The notes under the pieces: generated by a model
Told to the model about the DNA's origin: nothing
Seen by the model: only the letters and a program-made list of their open reading frames with translations
Databases searched by the model: none
Program-made: the position numbers and the translations under genes
DNA from: Tetraselmis striata
Taxonomy: Eukaryota; Chlorophyta; Chlorodendrophyceae; Chlorodendrales; Chlorodendraceae
Assembly: GCA_006384855.1 (NCBI GenBank)
Contig: VCJN01001838.1
Span: 87,501-151,500, forward strand
Direction of reading: 5' to 3'
DNA: 64,000 nucleotides
In this document: positions 44,880 to 56,781 of the stretch, one piece after another
Layout: every line of letters begins with the position of its first letter
Numbering within the stretch: position 1 is the stretch's first letter

Positions 44880-45960
44880 GGCCTTTTGCAGCGGGGGCAG
44901 CGGGTGCGTCGCTGGTGCCAGATTTTGCAGTCGGGAGGTATGGGTCGAATGTGCGATGGCGTCTACATAATCAGCAAGTCGGAAACTAAAAAAATTCAAC
45001 ATAGTCTTACATCGCAGCAAGGCCGCCCACCTTGCGACTGGCGTCGCTTCTTTTGAGGCCGGTTGCGACTCGCCGACAGCAAGGCGAGGGGGTGCGTCGC
45101 TCGTGCAGCTAGCAGTCGGGGGGGGGGGGGGGGGGTCGAACGCGCGATGGCGACATATTTAGCAAGCCATAAAAATGCAAAGGTGGATAACATCATTATG
45201 TCGCAGCAAGGCCGCCCGCCTTGGCGACGTGCGTCGCCTCGGTTGAAGCCGGCTGCGACTCGTCAGCGTCGGGCGAGGGGATGCGTCGCTCGTGCAAGGT
45301 TTGGGACTCGGGGGCTATCGGTGGAACGTGCGATGGCGGCATAATAATTAGCAAGCCGGAAACTGCAAAAGCCTAGCTTAACCTTATATCGCAGCAAAGC
45401 CGCCCACCCTTGCGACTGGTGGCGCATGCGAGCCGGCGGCGACTCGTCGGCAGCAAGGCGAAGGGGGTGCGTCGCTTGTGCCACGTTTTGCACTCGGGGG
45501 CTGTGGGTGGAACGTGCGATGGCGACATAATTAGACAGTCGAAAACTAAAACAGCCTAGCATAGCCTTACATCGAAGCAAGGCCGCCCACCGTGGCGACT
45601 GGCGTCGCTTCTTTTGAGGGCGGCTGCGACTCGTCGGCAGCAAGGCAAGGGGGTGCGTCGCTCGTGCTTTGCAATCGGGGGCTGTGGGTCGAACGCGCGA
45701 TGGCGACATAACTAGCAAGCCGGAAAAAACAGAAGCCCAGGACAGCAACCTTACATCGCAGCAAGGCCGCCCACCTTGGCGACTGGCGTTGCTTCTTTTG
45801 AGGCCGGCTGCAACTCGTCGGCAGCGGGGGCAGGGAGTGCGTTGCTCGTGCTAGTTTTTGGAGTCGGGGGCTGTCAGTCGAACGTGTAATGGCGACATAA
45901 TTAGCAAGCCGTATAAAAATGCAAAGGTGCACCACACTACCACAGCATTACATGACAGCA
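44880..45960 (+). repeat. Tandem array of ~186-bp monomers, block 3 (about 6 units)
   Basis: Monomers start near 44830 (partial), 45015, 45200, 45390, 45575 and 45765. The last unit plus the following module matches 43280-43870 closely, so a segment of about 600 bp was duplicated inside the element. A G run of about 16 nt interrupts one monomer at 45119-45134. Confidence 0.88.
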
Positions 45961-46029
45961 CGGCCACAACCCCCCCCCCCCCCCCCTCCCCCGCCCCCCG
46001 CCCTCCATCCCGCCTATTCCACAGCTCTT

Positions 46030-46335
46030 ACCGTGAGCATGGTGGTTGTCGCGCCTTTACCAGCCTCCGAGCCGCTGGCATCCGGCACGCCCCCACCCCC
46101 GCCTAATGCGAGCGCAAGTCCACAGGGTGTGGCTGCCGACGCGCCGGCTCCCTGCCCGCCGCTCTCCCCAGCCTGGCTATCGCTACGCGTAGGCCAGCCC
46201 TCGCCCGCATCGCCAGCGACAGCCAAGCTCGGCGACATGTCTGCCGCTGGCGGGCCCTGCCCCTGACCCGCCACTGACTGCGTATCGGCCCGGCTAGGTC
46301 CAACGGCAAGGGCCGCCACGCGACGAGAGCGTTGG
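46030..46335 (-). repeat. GC-rich module, copy 2
   Basis: Partner of 43568-43872, same orientation relative to the preceding array block. The minus-strand frame continues to a start-like region near 46520. Confidence 0.7.
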
Positions 46336-46956
46336 GTGGGGGCACGTCGAGCAGACGAAGCCCTCGGTCGAGCGGGTCGGGCGGACCGGCTGGCAGACTC
46401 TCGAGAGGGTGGCCGCGTGCGGGGGGGAAGCGGGGGGGGGGGGGGGGGGGGGGGGTTGCTAGGCACCTCCATCGCGATGGGACCTACCCCAGCCTGCATG
46501 GCAGTAACCGATAGCGCGAGCTGCAAGTCTCTATAGCTGCCTACTCACCAGCCGTGCAGACCTACGCCGAAGGTAGGCGGAGTCCGTTCATGTCACGGAT
46601 CCGGGCGTTCGCGCCTTTTTGTGTAAGTTAAGACCCTGCATGCCTGTGTCGCGTGGGATCCTTACCTATGAATTGTCGCTAACTGTCTGCCACGGCCCGG
46701 TTTGGGTTCTGGGCAGCCTTGGCGGTGGTGGAAAGGTATACTAGTAGCGACTAGCAGTACTGCGCAGCCCCCCCTTCACTCGAGTGGGCGGGATAAGGGA
46801 TGGCGGCGGCGACGGCGAGTACAGTACTTTGCGCTTTATATGTATGTCTGTAGTACATTGTTTGGCGGGTGAGCTAGTAAATTGTCCCATTTTCAGTGAG
46901 TCAAAAGTGAAGTATAGTGGCCTCTACCGTTTACGCTAGTATATTGCGCTTTTCTC

Positions 46957-48639
46957 AGCATGCTGCTCTCCACCACTCAGACTGAGTTGTTCTTATATGT
47001 CATGCCATCTCGTCAAACCATAGTAGGGAACACGTAGTGTAATTACATCTGAAGCTTCCGGCCATCCTTTTTCGTTTCCACGGCGCACCCGCACGGTTTT
47101 AAAAATCGGCGATATAGCGCGCGTACGGTGTCTCATGTGCCCGTACAAGGACCACCCCCATCCCACCCCCGAATCGGCCACTAGCAGTGCACACGACGTG
47201 ATCGAGAGCCTCTAGACCACCACCCATAGGCCCTTATGGCTAGGGGTGGGATATGGGCCGAGTCGTTTGGGATTTAGTGAGGCACGGGTGAAGAATCGTG
47301 CGATTCATCCCGTGTCTCACCTCCTCCCGATAACCGTATTTTCGCTATTTTTAGCCGATCCCCGCCTCCGCACAACAGGTGAGCAATCGCTACACGCACG
47401 GCACCCCCAGGAGGGATATTAATATGTCGTTTACTGATATGTACGACGCAGGTACCCGTTCAACTTTTCAAGATCCAGAAGACCCCATCATCAAGCAAGC
47501 CACCCACCGCCGCCTTAATTTGTGGCGTCAAGCGGGCGCCACAGAGGCATCCCAAACCTTGGTCTAATCTAGGGTTGGAATGTTGTCAAGCAAGGAGGCC
47601 ACCGATGGTGGCGTATCGGCTCGGCGGGAGGCTGCGCTGCCGCGATAGCATAGCGCTGCTAGGAAACTTACGTCAAAAAGTCCCACCGACTCACAATGGC
47701 CTCGCGGAATCCCACTAAACCGCGTCAACACCGCAGCAAGGCTAGTGTAGTATGACCGGCCATGCCTGTCTTCCCCCCGCCCCCCTCTCCATGCTTGGGT
47801 CGTGAGCAGTGGCCGAGGTTTGGCTCAATCGAGCGCGTGCAAGCGGGCGAGTCAAGGCTGGTCAACCGATGTTTTTCTAGCGTAGCGACTACTACTAGCA
47901 ATGCGGTTCTGCAAACTGCAACGCCGTCGCAAGCTCAAACCTCGCTGTGAGTGCCTCTACTAGAAGCCATCTCACCAGACTACAACTTCGTCGAGGCAGA
48001 TTTTGAGCTAAGGCTTTCTTACGTCGAGGGGATGGGCGTTCAGATGGGTGTGCCAAAAAGTGGGAATTTGCGGGCGCTGGATGTAGGCGCGCCCACGGGC
48101 AGCCGAACCCAAAACAGACGGCCAAGAAAGGGCCACCATACCTAGCCAAGGGTATTCGGTATCCATATATGGGCTCTTCTAGGCTACCATGGACCCAAGA
48201 TCGAGCAAAGCCGGAGTTCCGGTCGGGGTGCCTGGGTTAAGGGCGCTATGTGATGCGGGTCGCGCCCGGTACCCGATTCCGTTTATTGGATCTACATTCG
48301 GTGCATGGGCCTTTAGCGTTGCATGTCTAAGGCTCCACATGGGCATATGACCAAGGACTACATGGTACCGTGAAGACTTTTGACATTGTTGCCCCCTCGC
48401 TCGACTCAGCAAGATGGTCAGCTTCATGGCGCTCTCGGCGAGGTGGTGGTGTGGCAGGGGTGCAGTAAAGCAAGGGGAGTTAGAGCGGGCTCTCGCGCGA
48501 TCGATCCTGCCCACGTAAACGCTTCTTTAACCGGCGGAACAAACGTATATCTCCCGAGTCCCGTATACATAACATGTATCTACTGCGGCGCGTGTCCGGT
48601 ATGGCATAACTTCGATATTTGACGATAATATACCATCCC
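46957..48639. other. Intergenic, repeat-derived; no supported gene
   Basis: The left end, 46957 to about 47090, is the second half of the R repeat split by the TIR element. A short plus-strand frame at 47379-47567 has normal composition but no recognised family. Nothing else is supported. Confidence 0.45.
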
Positions 48640-51410
48640 GGAGGTGCCGTGTATGTTATTTTCCGGATAACCGCGGGTGGTCGCCAGTACGAGCGACTAC
48701 CGCTAATTGGCAGTACGCGAATTTCTAAGCACATTTTGCCCCTCCCTCGTACGAGGCGGAGCCCAGGCCCAGCACGGCTAGTGTAAATTGCGGCGCGGCA
48801 CCGGTGCAGTAGTATACATGTACTGATGTACATAAAAATCGTCTGCACGGGCTCCGCCTGCCGCCATACCTGCAAATATTTGGCGGGCGTTTATCGCCCA
48901 ACCGCCGATTGTGGCGGTCCGCCAGCCTCGGCCGCGTCCCGCCACTACCGCCGCCATCTCGCAAGCATGAGCTCTTGCGGAAAGATCCCCAAGGGGGATA
49001 GGAGGGGAAAAGGCGGGCACCCCCCCACCCCCCTCCCCCCCTTCTCATGTCCTCGCTCCGTGGTGGGCGTGCCAGTCACGCTCGCATGCGCGCCGCTCTC
49101 CGGCGCGGCGCGCCTCGTCGCTGCAGCCGCATGCCCAAGGGCAGACATGGCCGGCCACCACCCGACTCCTCCCGCTGCCCGGCTGCGAATCCCTCAGGGC
49201 ACTTCGGCTCCTGCCTCCAAGCCCCCGAGTCGCCGCCAAGCCCGGCCTCACCGCCCCCGAACGCCCGCCCCGCCTTAAGTGCCCGGCTCCCGTCTCCTCG
49301 CCGCTCACCGTCCTCGCCCGTTCTCACGCGACTGCTGAGATTTCCCCGGGTGCTCCGAACGGGTCGGCCGCACGGTGCAGCCGAACATTCCGCCGTACTC
49401 CGCCAATAAGATGCTCCGTCGGATGCACATGTGGAACCCACGCGGGTGGGGGGTACGTTAGATCTTTTCCATGTCGGCCGCGGGTCGTACCGAGGTACGA
49501 CGAGATCACGATTCTATTCGAACAGCCCTCGCAAGTAGCTAGGCTGCCCCCATTTGAGTCGTACATACCCCCCTCCCCACATGTAGGCGCATCTCGGAGA
49601 GGTCGATGCAAGGTTGAGATCGTACTTGAAATATTTGAGCAGCCCCGCGCCGTACATGGGTGCTGCCCGGTGGCGCCAGCATGCGCTATCGGGACTGTAT
49701 CGATATACAGTACGAGTATTAGAAAAGCCCCCGTAGGGCTCGCCGGTCGTCGCAAGATCCGAAGACCCGCCGCCACAACCGGCCACCCCGCTCAGCACCC
49801 TGCCGCAACCAGTCGGGCACGGGTCTTAGGGTTTACCATACATCGCCTACCACGTGGAGGTGGGGATAATGCCGCAAGGCTCGCCCCACCCATGATCCTC
49901 CGCTCCTGGTGGGCCGCTCCTTGCGGGCGGCGGACGCATGGGACATTGGAATTGGACGAATTGGAACTTATTACAAGGTGCAGCTAGCGTGTTGCTCTCC
50001 GCCGCTGCCTCGGGCTGAATTGTTCTCAGGACATGCCATCTCTAACGGTCTAACCATAATAGGGAACACTTAGTAGTGTAATAATTACAGCTCTAGCTAT
50101 CGGCCATCCTCTGTCGTTTCCAAGTCTCGCCTCCTTCCATCAAGTGACCATTATTTGTGTCATTTCCCGATAACCACGGGCGATCGCCGGCACGAGCGAC
50201 TACCGCAATTTGGTAGGACGGGGATTACTAATGTATTAATCGCCAATAAACCCGCCCCGTGCTAAAGGCTTTCCAGTACATAGTAATGCACCAATGCCGC
50301 GAAATTTACGGTCATCGTGATGCGTCTTAGGTCCACATGCCGCCATCGCTCAAAGTATCTCGCAGATTGCGGCGCTAATTGCCCCGCCCCGCCGGCCTCG
50401 GCCGCGATCCGCCGCTGCTACCGCCATCTTGCCCGCCTGAGTTCTTGCGGTACCATGCACGACGGGGATTGAAAAGGGAAGGCGGGCACCAACCCCCCTC
50501 CCCCTTGTCCGCATCTCGTCGCTCCATTGCCGGCAGGCAGGTCGTGCTCATTTCCGCGCCGCACTCCGCCGCGGCGCGCCACGTCGTTGTAGCCACGTTA
50601 GAGTTAGACCGGGTTGGCCGCCAGCCGACTCCTTCCGTTGGTTGCTTGGCTGCGATTCCCTCATGGCACTACAACTCCTGTCTCCTGGCCGCTGGGTCGC
50701 CGCCAAGCCATGCCTCTCCGCCCCCGTTGAACGCCCGCCCCGCATATATATGCATGTCTCCCGTCTCCTCGATCTCGCCGCCCTCGCCCGTTCTCAAGGG
50801 ACGGCTGAGGGTTTCCCGGGTGTTTCAGATGGGTCGGCCGCAAGGCGCTGCCGAACAATCCGCTGTATTAAGCGGGGATTTGAGTTATTCACATGTGGAA
50901 CACATCCGGGGGGGGGGGGGGGGGGCGGGGGGGTAGCATCATGTCTTTTGCATGTCGGCCGCGGGTCGTACCGAGGTACGAGAACACGTTTTTTTTTCGA
51001 ACAGCCCTCGCGTGTAGGCTGCCCCCGTCCGAGTCGTACACACCCCCCTCCTCCCCACCCGTAGGCGGATCTCGGAGAGGCCGAAGCAAGGCCGGGCGAG
51101 GTCGTACGGGGAATTTTTAATAAGGAGCCCACCGTACATGGTTGCTGCCCCGCGGCGTCAGCAGCGCTACCGGAGCTACGAGTAGCGCCGAAAAGCCCCC
51201 GTAGAGCTGCCTTGCCAGTCGTCGCAAGATCCAAGGATCAACGGCAACCGGCCACCCCGCTCAGCCCCCTACGGTACCCCGCTGAGAGCGGGTCTCATAT
51301 ATAGGTTACCATCGCCCACCCGTAGTGGAGGTGGGGGTGGCCCTGCCAGGCCTGCCGCACTCATGATCCTCCGCTCCTAGCGGGCCGCTGCCTAGCGCTG
51401 GCATAGTGCT
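48640..51410 (+). repeat. Tandem segmental duplication (units about 1.5 and 1.25 kb)
   Basis: Unit 1 is about 48640-50160 and unit 2 about 50160-51410. Both start with ATAACC-CGGG-GATCGCC/GGTCGCC-ACGAGCGACTACCGC. Both continue through a GGCCTCGGCCGCG-CCGCC block and a GCGGGCACC block, and end with an S repeat (49480-49940 and 50940-51410). Unit 1 additionally ends with a reverse R copy (49945-50130) that unit 2 lacks. Minus-strand frames in the GC-rich parts are homologous (GLAAT, SQP motifs) but low-complexity. Confidence 0.75.
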
Positions 51411-52982
51411 TGGGGGCGACAGTGCCCTCCTCTCTAATACGTTGTGGCGCGGTATACGTCATATCATTCCGGGATGAGCAGCATCGGTGCTTGTACGAGG
51501 CCCGCGGGTTGAGGCATACAATGTCTAGTACTAGTGGGGGTGTGTGGTTTGCAAATTTTGTAATCTGCGATATTCGGACGTAGCGGTTAGAACCGTCTAG
51601 TCTATCAGTCTTGCTGGGGTCGGGCGCAGAGTGGTAGTTGCCGCCGGCTGCGACAAGGTCGCGGAGAAAAACCTCGTTGTTGCGGGAGGTGGTTCTGCCG
51701 CGGAACATCAGCTTCCCTTTTCATCAGTTGTTGCCCAAATCGTTGCCGTCGCTTTTAAGGGTTGTTGTCTTCCGTCTTTGGCTGCGGCTGCATTGGCGTG
51801 CCGGTGTTGGCTTGCCTCGGGCTGCGCCGCGGTAAGTTGCGGCTGCGCTGCAGTTTGGTTTTAGGCGCCTTACCGGCGGCATGAATCGGGGCCGGCAGTT
51901 GACTTTCCGGGGGCTGCTCGTCAAGTAGGATCGTAGGTGCGGAGGGTGGCGGAGGCGGAGGGTCTCCCCCGCAAGCTTGGCTAGGTTGGATGCGAGGCCT
52001 AGCTTACCGGCCGGGGACGATTTTTCGAGGAGCGTGGCGGGATCCGTGGCCGCCGTGTCCAGCTCGACCAAACGCTCGGCTTGGCCGTCGCGGTAGGTCC
52101 GCGCGGGAGGGGGGGGGGGGGGGGGGGGGGGGGGCGGTGACCGGCGAGTCCAACTCCATGATGTTCATGTCTCGCCGAATACATAATTATCTTATATCCA
52201 CATATCTCGTCATTTCCGCGGCTTTTGGAGGGCACTACCGTGGGAGTGCGGTCAGGCCGGGCGCAAGCATGCAACACTACGTACTCGTGGTTGTTCATCA
52301 TGATCAAGATATTGATCGAGCTCCGGGCTTGTGACGGCACTTACGACGCTGCCAACTCCGTGACTGTCTGATGCCAACACTAACTAAGTGTGTCTGCCAA
52401 CTCCGTTGGCTTGGCCTTCTTGCCGTAATTGCTAGCCAGATTGAAGCACTCAAGCAGTGGAAAGGACTTCAACACGGCATTGCTGCGATGTCATGTCCAG
52501 GATGATAAACACAAGACTTCAACATACTCTACAACACCAACATACGACCTCCTGGCTCCAGGACTATAGGCTGGCTGGTCCCAGCTCGCATGGGTCGTCT
52601 CTCCGGATTACGAGTACGTGTACTTGCACCCGTAGTAATACCGGCGCAATCATGTCAGGATTATACCTCGTAGTTTTTTAGTTTCCTGATCGGTCGTTCG
52701 GCGGACCCGTCAGACCCATGAACAGCTGACTGGGGTGCTCAGTGAAAGTGCTGCTGGTAGAGCGAGTTGTAGTAACTACCACGAATCTGCCAGCCGGGGG
52801 CTCAACAAGACGAACCGGGACGTGAAATAGTATTTAATTACATCAGGGCTTTCACAAAACCGGGACGTGGAAGCTTAGTCGATGCTACTGCAAATTCGAA
52901 CCGGCACCGAACAATCCTTACTACCTGTAAGTAATCCTTACGTACTACCTGTATTACTGTCTCTGCAAATCCGTACCGGTGG
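51411..52982. other. Region with unassigned minus-strand frames
   Basis: Minus-strand frames at 51361-51708 (FRGRTTSRNNEVFLRDLVAA, RYVRISQITKFANH) and 51724-52071 (ELDTAATDPATLLEKSSPAG) look like protein but match no family I know. They may be parts of one decayed transposon gene. A 25-G run lies at 52110-52134. Segment 52570-52668 resembles 53718-53818 (CTGGTCCCAG, GTACTTG-ACCCGTA, AATACCGGC), so a diverged direct repeat brackets the LINE. Confidence 0.4.
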
Positions 52983-53675
52983 TTTTTTTTTTTTTTTTTT
53001 TTTCGCCCCCGGGACAGGACTGGCACCAGTGAAACCCTTGCAGCGTCTCTACGACGGCCGTTTAGGCAGCAATCCAGTTACGGAAAGCCCTGGGTAGGCG
53101 ACGCTCCGATATAGTCATCAAGCAAATTGCCGAAGCATTTCGCAAGACTAAATGGAGGCCAGTGACGGAATTTCCAACACTGTTGGATCACCGTCTAAAA
53201 CACTGCCATCAAAATACCCGGCACTGACCACGAAAGGTCCGCCCTACCCGTTTGGGCGTCGGCCCATTCGAGTAATGCGAGTTGGGGCAAGCCCCAACCC
53301 GCGGAGCAAAGCATTTCGGGAGTGCGATACATGTGCAGCAAAAAAGGCAATGTGAGGGAGGGCCCGACGCCATAGCTGGAAAAATTTCCCATTCCCACTA
53401 AAATCCAGGGCGCCGTGAAGGGAGGGGGGGACCCCGCCCAAAATAAAGGCAGTTAAGTCCTCAGGTGTTGACGCACTAACCTGACTACTAATAAAATCCC
53501 TGAACTCCGGAACTAACAACCCAAAATTATGACGGTGATACCCCCACCGCGGGCACTCCACCAACATATGTTCGATAGTCTCAGATTCACCTCCGCCACA
53601 TGCAGGGCAGTGTTCAAGGTGGTGCTGTAAGTTCGCATAACAAAAACGCAGGTATTCGGTACCAGGGTACGTCAC
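52983..53675 (-). mobile_element. LINE (non-LTR retrotransposon) 3' end, copy 2
   Basis: The minus strand ends a pol-type frame at 53244-53675 carrying CPACGGGESETIEHMLVECP, the C-x2-C...H-x4-C zinc-binding motif found after RT or RNase H in I/Jockey/R1-like LINEs. It is followed by a 3' UTR and a poly(A) tail, seen as 21 T at 52983-53003. The element is 5'-truncated: no RT was found beyond 53675. The shorter copy 1 is at 24162-24368. It lies just downstream of the TTLL gene's last exon. Confidence 0.8.
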
Positions 53676-53872
53676 GAGTTATGGGCCTGAAAATAACTAG
53701 GCCGACTCGCGGATATGCTCGCTGGTCCCAGTGATTCGCCTATACGCCGTCTGTCCTGATTTCAAGTACTTGTACCCGTAATACCGGCAATGCTTTGGGC
53801 GTGTCCCGAGTTTACCGGGTTGATGAAATCGAAATTTACTGAAATTGGTTGATGCATTAGCCCTTCAGGGCT

Positions 53873-56781
53873 TCACAGAGGCAATGGTCTAAGCGCAATG
53901 CCAGACTTACAACTGCACTTGGCGCAAGAGGTCAAGTGTTGGGGCAGCTTTATCTGATGACCTGAGGCGACATTTACCTTATAGGGCAACCTGGTTGGAA
54001 AGGATGGGACAGGGAGATGTCTTGGCCGTGCCAATCCTTACATCATTGGCGCAGGGGGCGCTGGGGCACCTCACTTGAGGCGCACCCAGTTTCCCCACTC
54101 GTTCACACTCTCTGTGCTCCAGCCATTTGCCTTGAACACCAGCCCCAGCATCCCTTTCAACATGTTGGTGTGCAGCTTCTGGAGGAAGGGAGGGGACCAA
54201 CGGATGCCTGGGCCTGAACATCAACGGGCCACATTCAGCCACGAAATCAGCGCACCGTACAACAATATAAAATGATACTGGTATAATAATACTAATAATT
54301 GTTATTAGTCAATACTAATACAATACTAATAACACTATACTAATAATGTATAAGATTTCATATTATCAGTATACACTATTACAATTATTATTATCATACT
54401 ATTATCATCACAATAAAACATATAAAAACACATCACATATACTCTCCTAAATGGACAGTTTCACCATGGCCATGTTACGGTATGTGGTGGAATCGCCTGC
54501 CGTCACCTTGATTCCATTCCAACATCCAGCACTGGAGGTTTTCGTCAAACAGAAAGTCCACGCCAAAAAGCCCAAACTGCCCCATGCCGTCCTCCTCCCA
54601 TGCCGCATGCTCGTAGCGCGCCACGACGTCCCGCACCGCCATCTGCATCTTGGCGCGCACTGCACCGATAGACAACAAGCATAAGCGCGCAATAGGGATG
54701 GACCAAGCAGAGGCGCTTGGAGTGCGGCTAGTTGCAGGCTGGCGGGGTTGCCTCACTTGCTGCGATGTTTCCGCGCCCCAGGATGGTCAATGGGAGCCGG
54801 ATGGGAATGCCGTCCACACAGTCACTGTTGGGGTCGTGGCGGGGATGATGCCGCGACATGTTCCAGTTGCTCAGGTGGGCGAATGCCGACACGACTCCAC
54901 CGGACTCGGCCTCCTCGAGGTCACATCCAGCGCCGTCCACGCCGCGCTGCGATTCCGCGCTGCCTCCCTCCGCCCGGGGACGTGCATGGTAGTAGCGCTC
55001 CGCGCAGCGGCGCAGGTAGCCGTCGTGGTAGTGGGCCTGGTAGCCGGTGTGGGTGCGGATGAGCAGCACGTAGACGCGGGCGTCGAACTTGTAGTGATGG
55101 AAGAGAAGGTACGGGTTTGTGATGTACTGCTGCCCCAGCAGGCCGCCCTGCACGCGCTCAGCGGCCGCGGGCCCACTTACGGCCACCTGCAAATAGATGC
55201 CATAGGCCGGAATGGCCATTCCCAGCCAGTCAGCGTGTAACAGTCAGGTGTAACAAAGCAGCGGGCAAAAAGATATGTCAAATCGGATATAGTCATACTC
55301 CCCCCCCCCCCCCCCCCCCCCCCCACAAACGCATACACACACACAGCTTGCGTGGGAATGCCATAAATAGAAGTTGAATTATCGCAATTGCGGTTCTTAC
55401 GGTAAACAATCGGGTAGCTGTGTTGCGGATAATGGCATATTAAATATGAATATATACTGGTACACCTTGGTTGGGCCGGGGGCGTGCCCCCAAACATGCA
55501 GTGCATCGCCACGTCGCATCGATATTTCCGTGGTGCATTCCAATGCGCAGTATTAAGGGCCGGGATTCATTTATAGCCATTCCCTCTTAAAGGAGGGAAT
55601 TTAAAGTGTGGCAGTCTGCCGGAAAGTTTCGATCGCAAAGGACACCTAATCCCGAGTCTGTCACGTGCTGCCTGCCCATTGCCTGCTGCGCTGCTCTGAT
55701 TTGCTGTGGCTGTACGGCAAAGCTGACCTGCACCCCACGGCCGCAAGACCCTGTGCTGGGCTTGAGAATGACCAGCTCCTCGTTGCGGCGCTCTTGGACC
55801 TGCTTCGGGGTCAGGCATGCCGGGATCCAGCCCGTGCTGCCGCACAGCTCCCACAGTGGCCGCTTGTGGTCCAGGCGCCAGCCCGCTGCAAGTCTGGCGT
55901 GTCCCGCAGATCATCAGGCGGTGCGCACGTCATGGGGTGAGTCTGCCTGCCGCCTGCTGCCTGCTGTCCGCTGTGCGGGGCTACTACTCTGCTGGCAGCT
56001 GCCATGGTGTGTATGACCGAGTGAGGATTGCAGCGTGCACCATTCGGTGCCAAATGCATTATTGCTTTCATACATTGATAAAGTACCGGACATCGTGCCG
56101 CACGCTTCCGCAAAGGTTTGCCAACTTACGTGCTACATAGACGTGCTGTTCTTTGTGTAGGTATGATAGGTAGCATTCTGAGTTATGGCTTGGCGGGTCG
56201 AATTCGGCCAGTAGTTGGAAGTACTGAACAACTTCAGAGTATGTACAGCATGCTGCATGTATTATTCGGTTATACACATACGTATGTGCATATGCGATGC
56301 GAGTCGGCCAGACAAGTTTAAATCAGCGCATGCATAAATCCTACTCACCACTTCTGGGAGACAGAAAGAACGACATGTAATTGTATCTTAAACTGCTGAA
56401 TATAAAAAGTATCACACCCCTTACCCTTTCTTGTTATTGGCACGTTTAGATGGCTCATTCTCGGTGCATTCACAGCAGTGGTCATGCCCGCCGGGTGTAC
56501 CGCGGGTGTATGTTACCTGCTTATGATCGGGGGCTTCTCGCCGTCCGCCGCAAGCCGGGCACACGCGCCCATCGCGCGCCCGACTCGCATGTTGTTGTGC
56601 AGCCAAACGAAGGCCAGGCGGCGCATGAGGTCGACGTCGTCACTCGGGCGGTGCTCATCCTCCCGTCGCTGCTCCCAGGCCGCCAAACCCCAATGCGCCG
56701 CGAGGTACTCTCGCAGGACGTCGCCGCCGCGGCCACTGGTCTGTACAAACGCGTATGACATGCCCGCCAGCTTGGACTTCA
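53873..56781 (-). CDS. Tubulin-tyrosine ligase-like (TTLL) protein
   Basis: TTLL enzymes add amino acids to tubulin tails using an ATP-grasp fold. Supported exons in sense order: an N-terminal one at about 56530-56781 (SYAFVQTS, REYLAAHWGLAAWEQ), one ending at a CAC|GTAAGT donor near 56130 (VVQYFQLLAEFD), then 55728-55885, 54757-55186, one starting at 54659, and one starting at 54178. The joins HVYVA|P, GRGVQ|VAV and NIAA|MRAKM keep phase. Motifs: ELVILKPSTGSCGRGVQ, PYLLFHHYKFDARVYVLL, FAHLSNWNMS (the HLTN position) and LLFDENLQCWMLEWNQ with the Glu and Asn that bind metal and ATP. The last supported exon reads LHTNMLKGMLGLVFK and EWGNWVRL. The 3' end is uncertain: a terminal exon 53873-53990 (LPYK...) is the best guess. 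The N-terminal join has a phase mismatch, so a small exon may be missing. Start ATG is uncertain. Confidence 0.82.
55301..55324. repeat. Homopolymer of 24 C in a TTLL intron
   Basis: It lies about 115 nt upstream of the exon starting at 55186. It is poly-G on the sense strand, opposite to the splice-adjacent tracts in TROL. Confidence 0.95.

Larger units (their letters stand above)
40953..46956. mobile_element. 6.0-kb TIR element with 9-bp target duplication, class undecided
   Basis: AGCATGCTG at 40944-40952 is repeated exactly at 46957-46965. Immediately inside are inverted termini of about 94 bp. The outer 23 bp match at 17 positions and the next ~70 bp (ACTAGCGTAAACGGTAGAGG inward) differ at about one position. 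Both flanks belong to one family-R repeat, so the element inserted into R. Contents: one plus-strand frame at 41254-41916, three blocks of ~186-bp tandem repeats, two copies of a ~300-bp GC-rich module, and a mixed segment 44290-44880. No transposase was recognised. A 9-bp duplication with long termini is typical of Mutator-like elements, so a non-autonomous or divergent Mutator relative is the leading inference. Nearly identical termini suggest recent activity. Confidence 0.8.

Noticed and set aside
41800-45960. CRISPR-like array
   Set aside because: Units are ~186 bp with no short repeat/unique spacer alternation, and the DNA is eukaryotic.
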